Assembly: GCA_963210315.1 (NCBI GenBank)
Contig: OY723303.1
Span: 1,736,001 to 1,800,000 of the forward strand
Direction: 5' to 3'
From: Rhynchopus euleeides
Taxonomy: Eukaryota; Euglenozoa; Diplonemea; Diplonemida; Diplonemidae
DNA: 64,000 nt
Made by a program: the position numbers and the translations under genes. The notes below the pieces were generated by a model. That model searched no databases and was not told the origin of the DNA. It saw nothing but the letters and a program-made list of their open reading frames with translations. Within the stretch, counting starts at the first letter, position 1, and the number at the start of each line of letters is the position of its first letter. Shown here piece by piece: positions 1 through 10,918 of the stretch.

Positions 1-912
1 GACCCCCCTCCCAACACGTTTTTTATGCGGTTTGGTTCGATTTGATTTCCCACACCCACCCCCTCCTGCACGGGCGGGACTCCCTTCCCAGCTGACCCCC
101 CGACGCCTATTCTGTTTGGGGTCAGTTGAAGTGAGGTGAGGTTTTCCCTGTTGGCCTGCCGGAGAGGTTTTCTATTTTTTTTCCTACGGCTTCCGCCTGT
201 GGCATCTGCAGCGCGTGGGGTGGGGGGGGAGAGTGGGGGGAGGGTGGGTGAGCCTCGCTCGGCCCTTCCGTCGAGCTGGGCTGACGTGAGACAGTCTCAC
301 ACCAGCCTTCGTCTCTTGCTCGGATGCCTCGATCTGCAGCATTCACTTTGTGGGGGTCACATCCACCAACACATGACCCCCTACCTGACGGGAGCTTCGA
401 GAGTAAGCATGCCCAGGCTGGGAGAAAAAACGCCTTCTGAGGGAAGGGGGTGGGGGAGGTGCAGGTCGTGCAAAGCAGGAATGTGCCGTCACTTCACAGC
501 TACAACCGCTCTGATGGGCTTTCTTTTGTTTGTTGCGTTGACGCTTCTCCGCACTAAACCCGTAACTGATAGTCGCACTGCCGAAGCCCTGATGAAGGGT
601 GGGTTCGGTGAATAGAGCACGTTTGGTTGCAGCTGTGGTGGGTCGCTTTCCGCTCACACGAGTGTGCTTTAAAAAAAGCAAGAGAATTTTTCAACGTGAC
701 AGCCTTCGTGATCGCGTGGTTTGATTGACCGGTCACGTCGTGACCCCCCCGCATGGCTGGGGGGCGTGGGCACGAAGGGGAGGCAAAACCCCACCTTCCC
801 AGCTCTCCAAACCCCCAGAATCCGCACACCATCTCTTGGAAGAGGGATGGTCACTCGACTGGAAAGCATGGCAACGTCATCGACAACACCGAAGGGGGTA
901 AAAAAATACGTG
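1..912. other. Intergenic DNA without a convincing gene
   Basis: No ORF here has protein-like composition. The overlapping short ORFs on both strands are the usual result of GC-rich DNA. Part of it (about 525-685) is a diverged copy of a dispersed repeat that recurs near 25.8 and 30.6 kb. Confidence 0.6.
525..685 (+). repeat. Dispersed repeat, diverged copy 1
   Basis: It begins near a TTGTTTGTTGCGTTGACGCT stretch and ends with GAGCACGTTTGG, a GTGGTGG segment, GCTCACACGAGTGTG and an A run. The same order of blocks occurs at 30,590-30,718 on the same strand and at 25,755-25,895 on the opposite strand. This copy is the most diverged. It has no coding capacity and looks like a non-autonomous element. 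Confidence 0.55.
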
Positions 913-1120
913 CACGGTGGACTCCAGCGGGTGTAGGGTAACCCTTTTCGGGAGTCTCAACTAGCGGGAGTCTCGGACTCCCGCTAGCGGGAGTCTTTAG
1001 CCTAAATTAGCTGGAAAATAGACTCCCGCTAGCGGGGGTCTCCAGTACATACTGCAGAAAAAGACACCCTCTCAGACTCCCGCTCCCAGACTCCCGCTAG
1101 GGTGGCTGGAGTCCACCGTG
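913..1120. mobile_element. MITE-like element, family CACGGTGGACTCC (copy 1)
   Basis: A 16-bp perfect terminal inverted repeat bounds a 208-bp unit: CACGGTGGACTCCAGC at 913-928 and its reverse complement at 1105-1120. The inside is made of short palindromic subrepeats built on CTCCCGCTAGCGGGAG. A second member with the same termini and the same kind of interior lies at 28,515-28,701. It has no ORF, so it is a non-autonomous DNA element or a TIR-bounded satellite unit. Confidence 0.65.
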
Positions 1121-1257
1121 TGGGTAGGGGGGGGGGGGGGGCCAAGAACCCATTCAGAATTCCGGGATTTTGGCTATTTTTCAAGGAATACGGAGCAAGC
1201 CTGGTGGAGGGGGGGCCAAGAGCCCATTATTCTTTTGCCCACTGGGCACATAGTTTT

Positions 1258-1505
1258 CCTTCGCGCGAAGGCCTTTTTTTTCGTGCGTCGGACGCGCGCG
1301 ACGCGCGAAAAAAAAAGTGCTCCTTTTTTTCGCGCGAATAAAAAAAACGCTCCTTTTTTTCGCGCGAAAAAAAAACGCACCCCTATTTTTCGCGCGAATA
1401 AAAAAAGTGCCCCTTTTTTTCGCGCGAAAAAAAAACGCGCCCCTATTATTCGCGCGAATAAAAAAAACGCCCCTTTTTTTCGCGCGAAGAAAAAAAGCGC
1501 ACCTA
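1258..1505. repeat. Palindromic minisatellite with TTCGCGCGAA core
   Basis: About eight units of roughly 30 bp, each a T run, the palindrome TTCGCGCGAA, an A run and a short GC spacer. Because the array has no stops it yields meaningless Lys/Phe/Arg-rich ORFs on both strands. Smaller arrays of the same core lie at 12,325-12,385 and 13,438-13,640. Confidence 0.8.
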
Positions 1506-1529
1506 TGGGGCTGTCGGGCCAGTCGAAAT

Positions 1530-1640
1530 TTTCTGGGGTCAAAAAAAATCGCAAAAAATCACAAACGGACCGCAAAAAATCGCAAAAAATCACAAAAGGC
1601 GGTCGCGATTTTTTGCGATTTTTTGTGCTTTTTTGTATAC
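1530..1640. repeat. Converging (GATTTTTTGY)n simple-repeat arrays
   Basis: The left part is the minus-strand form (repeated GCAAAAAATC) and the right part the plus-strand form, meeting near 1,597-1,605. It is the same decamer that ends the retroelement copies in this window, so this looks like the tails of two oppositely inserted, otherwise lost or short elements. Confidence 0.6.
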
Positions 1641-1648
1641 GTTTTGTG

Positions 1649-2057
1649 TATGGGAGCAACCTAACAGGGGAGGTGAAGAGGGCACGGGTCTTAGCCTGAT
1701 GACACACTGCAACCTCAAGGTGACTGGCGACACCTCTCCCACAGTCTGCGGCGACTCTGCCGTGGCGACAAGGCTTCCTGTCATGGGAGATCGCTGCGTG
1801 GATCAACGTGGCACCACCCGTGTGCTCGGCAGGTTGTTTCGGCACCTGTTTTCTCCGTGTCATGCTTTTCGTGAGCGTGTCAGGGATGTTGGCACACGCT
1901 GGGGAGGGTTCACATGATGACATAACATATATCAGAAGCACACACCCACGTGGCGCTGTCCTTGGCAGGACTTTGAAAGTGCCGCCTTGATATCCTTGTT
2001 GGATAGAACCCTCATATCACACCCTCAATCAGCTGACGATTTTTTGTGATTTTTTGT
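1649..2057 (+). mobile_element. Short retroelement S, copy 1, with (GATTTTTTGT)n tail
   Basis: About 389 bp beginning TATGGGAGCAAC and ending CAATCAGCTGAC, followed by two tail decamers. An almost identical copy lies inverted at 6,563-6,952, and a 5'-truncated copy covering only its last 93 bp lies at 10,945-11,037. A shared 3' end, variable 5' end and simple-repeat tail are the signature of retrotransposition. It contains a 60-codon ORF ending in KVPP, but there is no evidence that this is a gene. It could be a SINE-like element or the 3' end of a longer non-LTR element. Confidence 0.65.
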
Positions 2058-5000
2058 GGCTGCTGACGCGGCTATGGCAGGGGACGAAGAGGATGAAGAA
2101 GCTGAGGAAGAGGAGGAGTGCGAGTACGAAGAGGAGGAGGACGAGGAGCAGGAAGACGCCGATCTTCTTGGTTCTCAGGATTCCTTCGACTGGGATATCG
2201 TGTCCAATCCGGCGGCGGAAGAGGCAGACGTGCGGGACCCCAAGCTGTGTGTACACTGCGATGGTGCGGACAGTGACACGCCTGATCACCTTTGGTGGGC
2301 ATGCAGTGCGTTTGACTCCGTCAGGTCTCAACCTCAGTTCGAACCCCTGCTGCAGCTGGACCGCTCAGAGTGGCCCCCGTGCCTTGCGAGATACGGCGTG
2401 GTGCCAGAGGGATTCCAGGTAGACGAGACCTTGCTGCACACGCTGATGGGGCGCATCGTGCTGAAGCGGTGGGAGCTCGAGGCGAAGATGCGGCGCTCTG
2501 GACCCCTCGTGCACCCCTGGACGGCTGCTCTCTCCTGGCCAGCAGAGACTTTTGACTTCGACGTATCCAGTATCCCAGAGAAGCCAGCAGCGCGGCTGTG
2601 GCCGTATAGCGCTGCGTCTCTCAGGGCGATACTTGCGTGGCTCGCAGCGCTCCAATGGACGAAGCAAGGCACGGTGTCGAACATCGAGCTCGCCCTTGAC
2701 TTCGAGGTCTTCACAGGGAAGGCGTTACAGCCCTCGGAGCGCTCGGCACGAACCTCCAACCCCGCGATGGCCGAGCGTGGCAACCTCCTCTGGACGATGA
2801 TGGGCTGCCTGACGAGGCTATGCGACCAGCTAAGCCTTCCTACCCCGTGGCCTGCGCGACGCGAGGACCGGGTCGGCTCCCTCTGCTCGGTAGGCGCTGG
2901 AGAGGTCTGGGGCGGGATGACACCTCGGCCCGTGTTCGCAGGTGGGGCAGAGACGATCACGGCGTTAGAGGCGAGTGCAGAACAGGCATGTGCGGCCGCA
3001 GGCGTCGATGCAGACGGCAATATCGTGAGGTGGGGAACAAACGTGTTCCCAGACTACACTGGGATCCCCCGGACCACGCGAGCCTCACAATGGGATGGGC
3101 CACGCCCGCCCCCGCCGCGCAGCGCTATACCTGTACCAGTGCCGCGGTCGCTCGCGAGCACGTCTCTGGGCCCCCGGAAAGTGTGCAACGCGCATTCGAA
3201 ACCGAAATGCGACGAGTGCGATACCGCCAAGCGGAATTACGCACTGACGATAGCTGCGTGTTGCCGCGTCCACCACCACCACGCGGACGGCCTGAAGGTG
3301 ATGTGCTGTGAGACACACCACATGACGCGGTGCGGCACCTGCGCCAATGTGAAGACATGCTGCGCGGCCGGCCACCATGGGCGCGCCCCCAGGGTCGACC
3401 AAGTTGCGAGCACGGATGACGACAGCAGCAGCTGCGATGACGATTCTGACAGCGAGGGAGAGGAGGGCAGCTCTGGTGCCACTGAGCATGATGGAGACGA
3501 CGCTGATGATGCGGGCTCCACCAGCGAGGAAGTCCCTCCCTCGTCTGTGATGGATAGCGACACGACGGCTGCGGCTGCGGTAAAACGCACCGCCATCGTT
3601 CTGGACGCCTCCGACGAGGACTCGATGGGGCAGGATGCCGTGAAACGCACCGCCATTTGTTTAGATCACTCTGACGAGGGCCCGTCCCTCTGGGGGGCTG
3701 GGATAGTGTGTGTGCGACAGCCAGAGTGGGACATGTGTGCGTCTCTTCTTCTTCTTTGGCCGGGCGTGATTGAGCATTTGGCTCTTCACTGCCCCGACGA
3801 TCAGCCCAGTGAGGGCGAGTTGGGTTCTTCTGCGGAGTCATCTGCGCTGACCCCACGCGAATTTCCTGGTTTTCTTTTCTCGCCTTCCCCTCGAATGAAT
3901 ACCCCTGCTTCCCCCACCCCACGTCAGATGGATGCGGAGCACGTTACGCTTGATGCGGATGAATCGTCGGGCTCCCAGCCTGATGATGCTCGTCTCGCTC
4001 CACCAGCAGACACAGCACCGCTTCCGGCGCCCTCTCCGGCTCCGGAGCTCGTGCTGCACACAGACCTGCTGGACGGGCTACAGACCCCGCAGACGGGCTC
4101 GCCGCCCCTCCCAGAGAGCGCCACGCAACGGAGATCTCCGAGCCCTTACGTGGGGCGCCGCCTTCCTTTCTCTCCCTCTCTCCCCTCTGAGTCCTCGGTA
4201 CCCCGCGCGCAGAAGCGGGTAGCACCCATACAGGAGACAGGCGCATCTGCCCTGGGGCAACGCTCCTTTAACAAGAGAAGAGTAGAACCTCAACCCCCCG
4301 TGTCCCCTGGTTCACCGATTTCAGCGTCAAGCCTTCGGCCTGACGAGGATAGTATCATGCCCCCATCAGAACTTGCTTCCCCCCTTCCTCTCTCGCCTGC
4401 ACCTTCCCTTGTTGTGGATGACTCGCCGGGCTTTCAGCCCGTCGACACTCGGCTTAATCCCCCATCAGACACTGTGTCACCCCCACCACCCTCTCCATGT
4501 CAGGAGCCCCTAGTGCCTTTAGACCCTGCAACCCCCTCTCTTCCCGACTGGCAGGCAGAAACGCCGTCTCACCAGGGGAGCGACACGCTCTCCCACGAGT
4601 GCACGTCGCCGAGCCCTTGCGTGGGGCGTCGACTTCCTTTCTCCCCTTCCTCCCCTTCTGAGTCCTCGGTTCCCCGCGCGCAGAAACGTGTAGCGCACAT
4701 GCGGGAGGCAGACGAATCTGCCCTGGAGCGATGCTCGTTTCATAACAACAGAGCAGGTTTTCCTTCCTCCCGCACGATCATCAGCACAGCTAGATCAGGC
4801 GTGCCTTCCCCTTTCCCACGGGCCTCACAAGCCTTGCGCTTCTTGGAGCGCAAGACACGTGCTGTCCGTCCTTCTCGTTCACGTTTCCTCCAGAAGCGGG
4901 TGTTGCGTGCGGTTCCGAAGCGCACCCGCTGCATCCCCTCTCCCACCATCTTTCGTTCGGCGGCTATTCCGCGCTCTTTTCAACGCGTCGTCGCGAAGAT

Positions 5001-5106
5001 TGCGCCTCAGTATCAGCAGGCGCAATCTCCGGCTTCCAGTGTGTGTGTGTCCCCCCTCCTTTACAGCGCAACGAGGAGGAGAGCGAAACCGTGTGGTGTC
5101 ACGTAG
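2056..5106 (+). pseudogene. Retroelement ORF C-terminal fragment (copy A)
   Basis: An open frame of about 1,016 codons, truncated at its 5' end; the first internal ATG is at 2,074. No reverse transcriptase motif is present. The order is: an acidic Glu/Asp run (first 50 residues); a zinc-binding motif of form CX2CX9HX4C (Cys-Val-His-Cys at about residue 68), like those near the C-terminus of many non-LTR retrotransposon polyproteins; a second Cys/His-rich cluster (about residues 375-450) with a His4 run; an acidic Ser/Asp stretch; and a long Ser/Pro-rich tail carrying two diverged copies of a unit with the sequence GRRLPFSPS and SSVPRAQKRVA. The family assignment rests on the zinc motif, the 5' truncation and the 3' tail, so it is an inference. 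The protein is the same as the corresponding part of copy B. Confidence 0.6.
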
Positions 5107-5217
5107 AGCAAGAGTAGGATAGCGGGCCCGGCTCCTCACGGTATGGTCCTTCGGGGCCAGGCTGCGATGCCAGCACGCTAACCCAAATTGCAATACAGCC
5201 TTTTGTGATTTTTTGTG
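2056..5217 (+). mobile_element. 5'-truncated non-LTR-type retroelement, copy A
   Basis: This copy starts abruptly inside the ORF, fused directly to the tail of the S element, and runs through the stop codon and a UTR of about 90 bp to CAATTTGGG..CAATAC-type sequence (near 5,190) and a short tail of the GATTTTTTGT type. Copy B (7,105-10,917, minus strand) has the same 3' end but extends about 630 bp further 5'. The two UTRs differ at only about two positions, so both insertions are recent or the pair has been homogenised. Confidence 0.7.
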
Positions 5218-5287
5218 AGCCCTCACCTCCACTTCCGCGGATTAGCTCGACGAGTAGCTCTTACGCACACGAGGCGAGGGATAAGGT

Positions 5288-5427
5288 GGGAAGAAAGTCT
5301 TGCTGGCCTGAGACTAGCTATCTTAGGTTCCATTGATCCTGGCTCACACCTGATGAGGCGCACCAGGGGAGGTTGTAGTGTGTTAGCGCCGAAACACAGC
5401 AAGCACCGGAAGACCGACGCGTGGCGT
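5288..5427 (+). repeat. Direct repeat unit 1 with hammerhead-like core
   Basis: About 138 bp, repeated at 5,791-5,925 with a period of 503 bp and only a few differences. It contains CTGATGA (5,350-5,356), a 5-bp stem GGCGC/GCGCC (5,357-5,361 and 5,386-5,390) and then GAAA (5,391-5,394). That is the arrangement of a hammerhead ribozyme core around stem II. I could not find a convincing cleavage triplet with pairing stems I and III, so a function is not established. Confidence 0.5.
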
Positions 5428-5790
5428 GCATGGTCCTTTGTTTTGTCTCTCTCTTTCTCTTGATTTGTTCTGGGATACCGGTGTTCATGCTAGGCTCCAT
5501 GAGTCCGACTTGATCGCCACAAGCAAACAGTTCTGGAGCCTTTGCTGCCGCCAGGTCACGCACGTCTCTGCCCGCCTGCTAACTACGATATGCTACAGGA
5601 CCTCTCGTGGGTTCATCGTAGTGGCAGCCTATTCCTTTGTCTCAGGGCCTGGAGATGTGACCCGGGGTGGTCGGAGGGGTATCAGACGGGGTAACATTCT
5701 CTTTCTCTCTTCTGGATGCATGACAAGGGGCGCAGTACATGAGCTTGTGCTCAGGCTGTGAGCTCCACACAAGAAACACACGCGCGCGAC
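5428..5790. other. Spacer between the two 138-bp direct repeats
   Basis: No gene or other repeat is recognisable. If the two flanking units are termini of a tandem element, this is its unique interior. Confidence 0.4.
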
Positions 5791-5925
5791 GGGAAGAAAG
5801 TCTTGCTGGCCTAAGACTAGCTATCTTAGGTTCCATTGATCCTGGCTCACACCTGATGAGGCGCACCAGGGGAGGTTGTAGTGTGTTAGCGCCGAAACAC
5901 AGCAAGCACCGGGAGACCACCACGT
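5791..5925 (+). repeat. Direct repeat unit 2 with hammerhead-like core
   Basis: Second copy of the unit at 5,288-5,427. CTGATGA is at 5,853-5,859, the same GGCGC/GCGCC stem follows, and GAAA is at 5,894-5,897. It is followed by about 70 bp of unique sequence ending AATCATTAC and then a long (GATTTTTTGY)n tail from 5,999. Confidence 0.5.
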
Positions 5926-5997
5926 GGCGTCTGCATCTGACGAGCTTGCTCTGATTTTGCTTCAGGATTGTAGCATCCGGCGACACGTTGTCAATCA

Positions 5998-6080
5998 TTA
6001 CGATTTTTTGTGATTTTTGGTGTCCCGTTTGTGATTTTTTGCGATTTTTTTGCGATTTTTTTGCGATTTTTTGTGAGTTT
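5998..6080 (+). repeat. (GATTTTTTGY)n tail array
   Basis: Six to seven imperfect decamers in plus orientation. The array follows the segment carrying the 138-bp repeats and resembles the 3' tails of the S element and of copies A and B. This suggests the 5.2-6.0 kb segment is the 3' end of a third element family. Confidence 0.55.
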
Positions 6081-6289
6081 CCAGTGCAGAGGGGGCCCGG
6101 TACCTGCGCGCGTCCTGTCGGACTGAGGCTGGCATGGTGGGGCTAGCGCAGCAGGTTCTACTTTTGCCGTCGGGCTCTTAGCGCAGAAACATGCACAACA
6201 CGAACAACAATGCTCGAAGGCAAACAAGCCGCGTGACCGGGGTTGCGCTGCTGTAGTGAGGCCGCGGCGTAAAAGAGGGCTGGCCATTC

Positions 6290-6510
6290 CAGCCCACCCA
6301 GCGGCAGCCAGCACCCCACATCCCACCTCCCCACCCAGCGGGACCCCCCCCTCGGATTTTTCAAAAACCCGTTCTTTTGGATATTTGGGACCCGTGCGGA
6401 TCGTGGTGGGGTCATTTTGGCCATGGGGTGCCTATTGATACCCCTTACTGGGAAACTCCAATTGGGTGAAGTACCCCTGTCCAGGGGGGTACTTTCCTAC
6501 AGGTACCCCC
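6290..6510 (-). repeat. Dispersed repeat, partner of 29,795-29,955
   Basis: The reverse complement contains the same ordered blocks as 29,795-29,955: CACCCAATTGG, CCATGGCCAAAA, an ACCCCAC/GATCCGCAC segment, an AACGGGTTTTT segment, then a GGGGGTCCCGCTGGGTGGG end. Similarity is patchy. It has no ORF. Confidence 0.5.
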
Positions 6511-6526
6511 ACCCAAAAAAAAATTT

Positions 6527-6952
6527 CCGGCGCAAAAAAAATCACAAAAAATCACAAAAAAACGTCAGCTGATTGAGGGTGTGATATGAGGGTTCTATCC
6601 AACAAGGATATCAAGGCGGCACTTTCAAAGTCCTGCCAAGGACAGCGCCACGTGGGTGTGTGCTTCTGATATATGTTATGTCATCATGTGAACCCTCCCC
6701 AGCGTGTGCCAACATCCCTGACACGCTCACGAAAAGCATGACACGGAGAAAACAGGTGCCGAAACAACCTGCCGAGCACACGGGTAGTGCCACGTTGATC
6801 CACGCAGCGATCTCCCATGACAGGAAGCCTTGTCGCCACGGCAGAGTCGCCGCAGACTGTGGGAGAGGTGTCGCCAGTCACCTTGAGGTTGCAGTGTGTC
6901 ATCAGGCTAAGACCCGTGCCCTCTTCACCTCCCCTGTTAGGTTGCTCCCATA
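6527..6952 (-). mobile_element. Short retroelement S, copy 2, inverted, with tail
   Basis: Reverse-complement copy of 1,649-2,057, about 390 bp, nearly identical (for example one C/T difference in the GCACCACCCG segment). The tail decamers lie at 6,527-6,562. It shares the TATGGGAGCAAC 5' end with copy 1, so this may be the full-length form. Confidence 0.65.
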
Positions 6953-7104
6953 TCGTTGCCTGCTTTGGGGCCTGAAGGACATAGGGGTCCAGCAGGCACT
7001 TGAGCATCGCAAGGCATGAGTGGCTGTTTCAAACTCCTGGTGCAAGCACCCGTCATGGTCTGGGGAAGCCCTCCCAGGTAGTTTAACGTCTTGCCCAGGA
7101 CAAC

Positions 7105-10100
7105 AAAAAAACACAAAACGCAAAAAATCACAAAAAAATCACAAAAAATCGTATTGCAATTTGGGTTAGCGTGCTGGCATCGCAGCCTGGCCCTGAAGGA
7201 CCATACCGTGAGGAACCGGGCCCGCTATCCTACTCTTGCTCTACGTGACACCACACGGTTTCGCTCTCCTCCTCGTTGCGCTGTAAAGGAGGGGGGACAC
7301 ACACACACTGGAAGCCGGAGATTGCGCCTGCTGATACTGAGGCGCAATCTTCGCGACGACGCGTTGAAAAGAGCGCGGAATAGCCGCCGAACGAAAGATG
7401 GTGGGAGAGGGGATGCAGCGGGTGCGCTTCGGAACCGCACGCAACACCCGCTTCTGGAGGAAACGTGAACGAGAAGGACGGACAGCACGTGTCTTGCGCT
7501 CCAAGAAGCGCAAGGCTTGTGAGGCCCGTGGGAAAGGGGAAGGCACGCCTGATCTAGCTGTGCTGATGATCGTGCGGGAGGAAGGAAAACCTGCTCTGTT
7601 GTTATGAAACGAGCATCGCTCCAGGGCAGATTCGTCTGCCTCCCGCATGTGCGCTACACGTTTCTGCGCGCGGGGAACCGAGGACTCAGAAGGGGAGGAA
7701 GGGGAGAAAGGAAGTCGACGCCCCACGCAAGGGCTCGGCGACGTGCACTCGTGGGAGAGCGTGTCGCTCCCCTGGTGAGACGGCGTTTCTGCCTGCCAGT
7801 CGGGAAGAGAGGGGGTTGCAGGGTCTAAAGGCACTAGGGGCTCCTGACATGGAGAGGGTGGTGGGGGTGACACAGTGTCTGATGGGGGATTAAGCCGAGT
7901 GTCGACGGGCTGAAAGCCCGGCGAGTCATCCACAACAAGGGAAGGTGCAGGCGAGAGAGGAAGGGGGGAAGCAAGTTCTGATGGGGGCATGATACTATCC
8001 TCGTCAGGCCGAAGGCTTGACGCTGAAATCGGTGAACCAGGGGACACGGGGGGTTGAGGTTCTACTCTTCTCTTGTTAAAGGAGCGTTGCCCCAGGGCAG
8101 ATGCGCCTGTCTCCTGTATGGGTGCTACCCGCTTCTGCGCGCGGGGTACCGAGGACTCAGAGGGGAGAGAGGGAGAGAAAGGAAGGCGGCGCCCCACGTA
8201 AGGGCTCGGAGATCTCCGTTGCGTGGCGCTCTCTGGGAGGGGCGGCGAGCCCGTCTGCGGGGTCTGTAGCCCGTCCAGCAGGTCTGTGTGCAGCACGAGC
8301 TCCGGAGCCGGAGAGGGCGCCGGAAGCGGTGCTGTGTCTGCTGGTGGAGCGAGACGAGCATCATCAGGCTGGGAGCCCGACGATTCATCCGCATCAAGCG
8401 TAACGTGCTCCGCATCCATCTGACGTGGGGTGGGGGAAGCAGGGGTATTCATTCGAGGGGAAGGCGAGAAAAGAAAACCAGGAAATTCGCGTGGGGTCAG
8501 CGCAGATGACTCCGCAGAAGAACCCAACTCGCCCTCACTGGGCTGATCGTCGGGGCAGTGAAGAGCCAAATGCTCAATCACGCCCGGCCAAAGAAGAAGA
8601 AGAGACGCACACATGTCCCACTCTGGCTGTCGCACACACACTATCCCAGCCCCCCAGAGGGACGGGCCCTCGTCAGAGTGATCTAAACAAATGGCGGTGC
8701 GTTTCACGGCATCCTGCCCCATCGAGTCCTCGTCGGAGGCGTCCAGAACGATGGCGGTGCGTTTTACCGCAGCCGCAGCCGTCGTGTCGCTATCCATCAC
8801 AGACGAGGGAGGGACTTCCTCGCTGGTGGAGCCCGCATCATCAGCGTCGTCTCCATCATGCTCAGTGGCACCAGAGCTGCCCTCCTCTCCCTCGCTGTCA
8901 GAATCGTCATCGCAGCTGCTGCTGTCGTCATCCGTGCTCGCAACTTGGTCGACCCTGGGGGCGCGCCCATGGTGGCCGGCCGCGCAGCATGTCTTCACAT
9001 TGGCGCAGGTGCCGCACCGCGTCATGTGGTGTGTCTCACAGCACATCACCTTCAGGCCGTCCGCGTGGTGGTGGTGGACGCGGCAACACGCAGCTATCGT
9101 CAGTGCGTAATTCCGCTTGGCGGTATCGCACTCGTCGCATTTCGGTTTCGAATGCGCGTTGCACACTTTCCGGGGGCCCAGAGACGTGCTCGCGAGCGAC
9201 CGCGGCACTGGTACAGGTATAGCGCTGCGCGGCGGGGGCGGGCGTGGCCCATCCCATTGTGAGGCTCGCGTGGTCCGGGGGATCCCAGTGTAGTCTGGGA
9301 ACACGTTTGTTCCCCACCTCACGATATTGCCGTCTGCATCGACGCCTGCGGCCGCACATGCCTGTTCTGCACTCGCCTCTAACGCCGTGATCGTCTCTGC
9401 CCCACCTGCGAACACGGGCCGAGGTGTCATCCCGCCCCAGACCTCTCCAGCGCCTACCGAGCAGAGGGAGCCGACCCGGTCCTCGCGTCGCGCAGGCCAC
9501 GGGGTAGGAAGGCTTAGCTGGTCGCATAGCCTCGTCAGGCAGCCCATCATCGTCCAGAGGAGGTTGCCACGCTCGGCCATCGCGGGGTTGGAGGTTCGTG
9601 CCGAGCGCTCCGAGGGCTGTAACGCCTTCCCTGTGAAGACCTCGAAGTCAAGGGCGAGCTCGATGTTCGACACCGTGCCTTGCTTCGTCCATTGGAGCGC
9701 TGCGAGCCACGCAAGTATCGCCCTGAGAGACGCAGCGCTATACGGCCACAGCCGCGCTGCTGGCTTCTCTGGGATACTGGATACGTCGAAGTCAAAAGTC
9801 TCTGCTGGCCAGGAGAGAGCAGCCGTCCAGGGGTGCACGAGGGGTCCAGAGCGCCGCATCTTCGCCTCGAGCTCCCACCGCTTCAGCACGATGCGCCCCA
9901 TCAGCGTGTGCAGCAAGGTCTCGTCTACCTGGAATCCCTCTGGCACCACGCCGTATCTCGCAAGGCACGGGGGCCACTCTGAGCGGTCCAGCTGCAGCAG
10001 GGGTTCGAACTGAGGTTGAGACCTGACGGAGTCAAACGCACTGCATGCCCACCAAAGGTGATCAGGCGTGTCACTGTCCGCACCATCGCAGTGTACACAC

Positions 10101-10917
10101 AGCTTGGGGTCCCGCACGTCTGCCTCTTCCGCCGCCGGATTGGACACGATATCCCAGTCGAAGGAATCCTGAGAACCAAGAAGATCGGCGTCTTCCTGCT
10201 CCTCGTCCTCCTCCTCTTCGTACTCGCACTCCTCCTCTTCCTCAGCTTCTTCATCCTCTTCGTCCCCTGCCATAGCCGCGTCAGCAGCCGGTGAGGGAGA
10301 TGGGGCATGGGATGAGGAGTCCGACGTCTCGTCTGTCGTCGCACGCCTGCCACCAGAGACGTAGGCGCCGTTGCGCCCCCATCGCGTCGCAAAGAAGACA
10401 CCACCAGCAAGCACCACCGTCAGCGCCCGCGAGAGGTTCCCGTCCTTCGTCTCCAGGCGGAGCGCGTTCGTCCTGTCGTAGTCCACACCGTTTTCGATCC
10501 CCGAGAAGGAAGGACGGTGCTTCGCCAGCGCCTTCCAGCCCTGCCGCCGCAGATTGTCGCGCAGCGCATGGTTCCGGGAGGACCGTGGTTCACCAGCGAG
10601 ACACATATCCCCGATGGCACAGTCACGGATGTCATCGCCCCACTCTAGTCCAGCAGCAGGAAGGGCGACCGAGATCGCGATGCCCACAGGGCCGAGGGCG
10701 TCAGCAGAGGATAGGGTCGGGTGTTCCTCGTACAGCACAGCGATTCGGTTCATCCTGTCCACCATGTGTGGGATGCGCACACACGTGTCGAAGAGATTGC
10801 ACAGGATCCGGTAAGAGTTGGCTATCGCCGGATCTACACGGTGGGCCTTGTGCAGGATGGTGAGCATCGCGCCTACACTGCGGGAGGGGTGCTTGACGCC
10901 GCACACAAAAGGCTGTC
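7105..10917 (-). mobile_element. Non-LTR-type retroelement, copy B (longer)
   Basis: Inverted relative to copy A, with the same 3' UTR and a longer (GATTTTTTGT)n tail at about 7,105-7,153. Its 5' end is truncated near 10,917 against another decamer array (10,919-10,944). Copies A and B therefore form arms of about 3.1 kb of a large imperfect inverted repeat, with the S element and the 5.2-6.0 kb segment between them. Confidence 0.7.
7241..10906 (-). pseudogene. Retroelement ORF C-terminal fragment (copy B)
   Basis: An open frame of about 1,221 codons. The frame is still open at its 5' end and begins at a GTG, so the true N-terminus is missing. The extra 200 or so N-terminal residues compared with copy A include a segment of the type NHALRDNLRRQGWKAL and a GIENGVDYDRT stretch. 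The rest matches copy A: acidic run, CX2CX9HX4C zinc motif, a Cys/His cluster and a duplicated Ser/Pro-rich tail ending just before a UTR of about 90 bp. No reverse transcriptase or endonuclease motif is inside, so this is the C-terminal third at most of a polyprotein. The reading frame is intact, consistent with a young insertion. The alternative is a domesticated gene, but the truncated junctions argue against that. Confidence 0.6.
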
Positions 10918-10918
10918 G

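Noticed and set aside
1118..1941. ORFs on both strands over the CGCGCG minisatellite
   Set aside because: Their Lys/Phe/Arg content comes entirely from the simple repeat.
5325..5345. String TTGATCCTGGCTCA resembling the start of bacterial 16S rRNA
   Set aside because: Only about 14 bases match and the following sequence is unrelated to rRNA.
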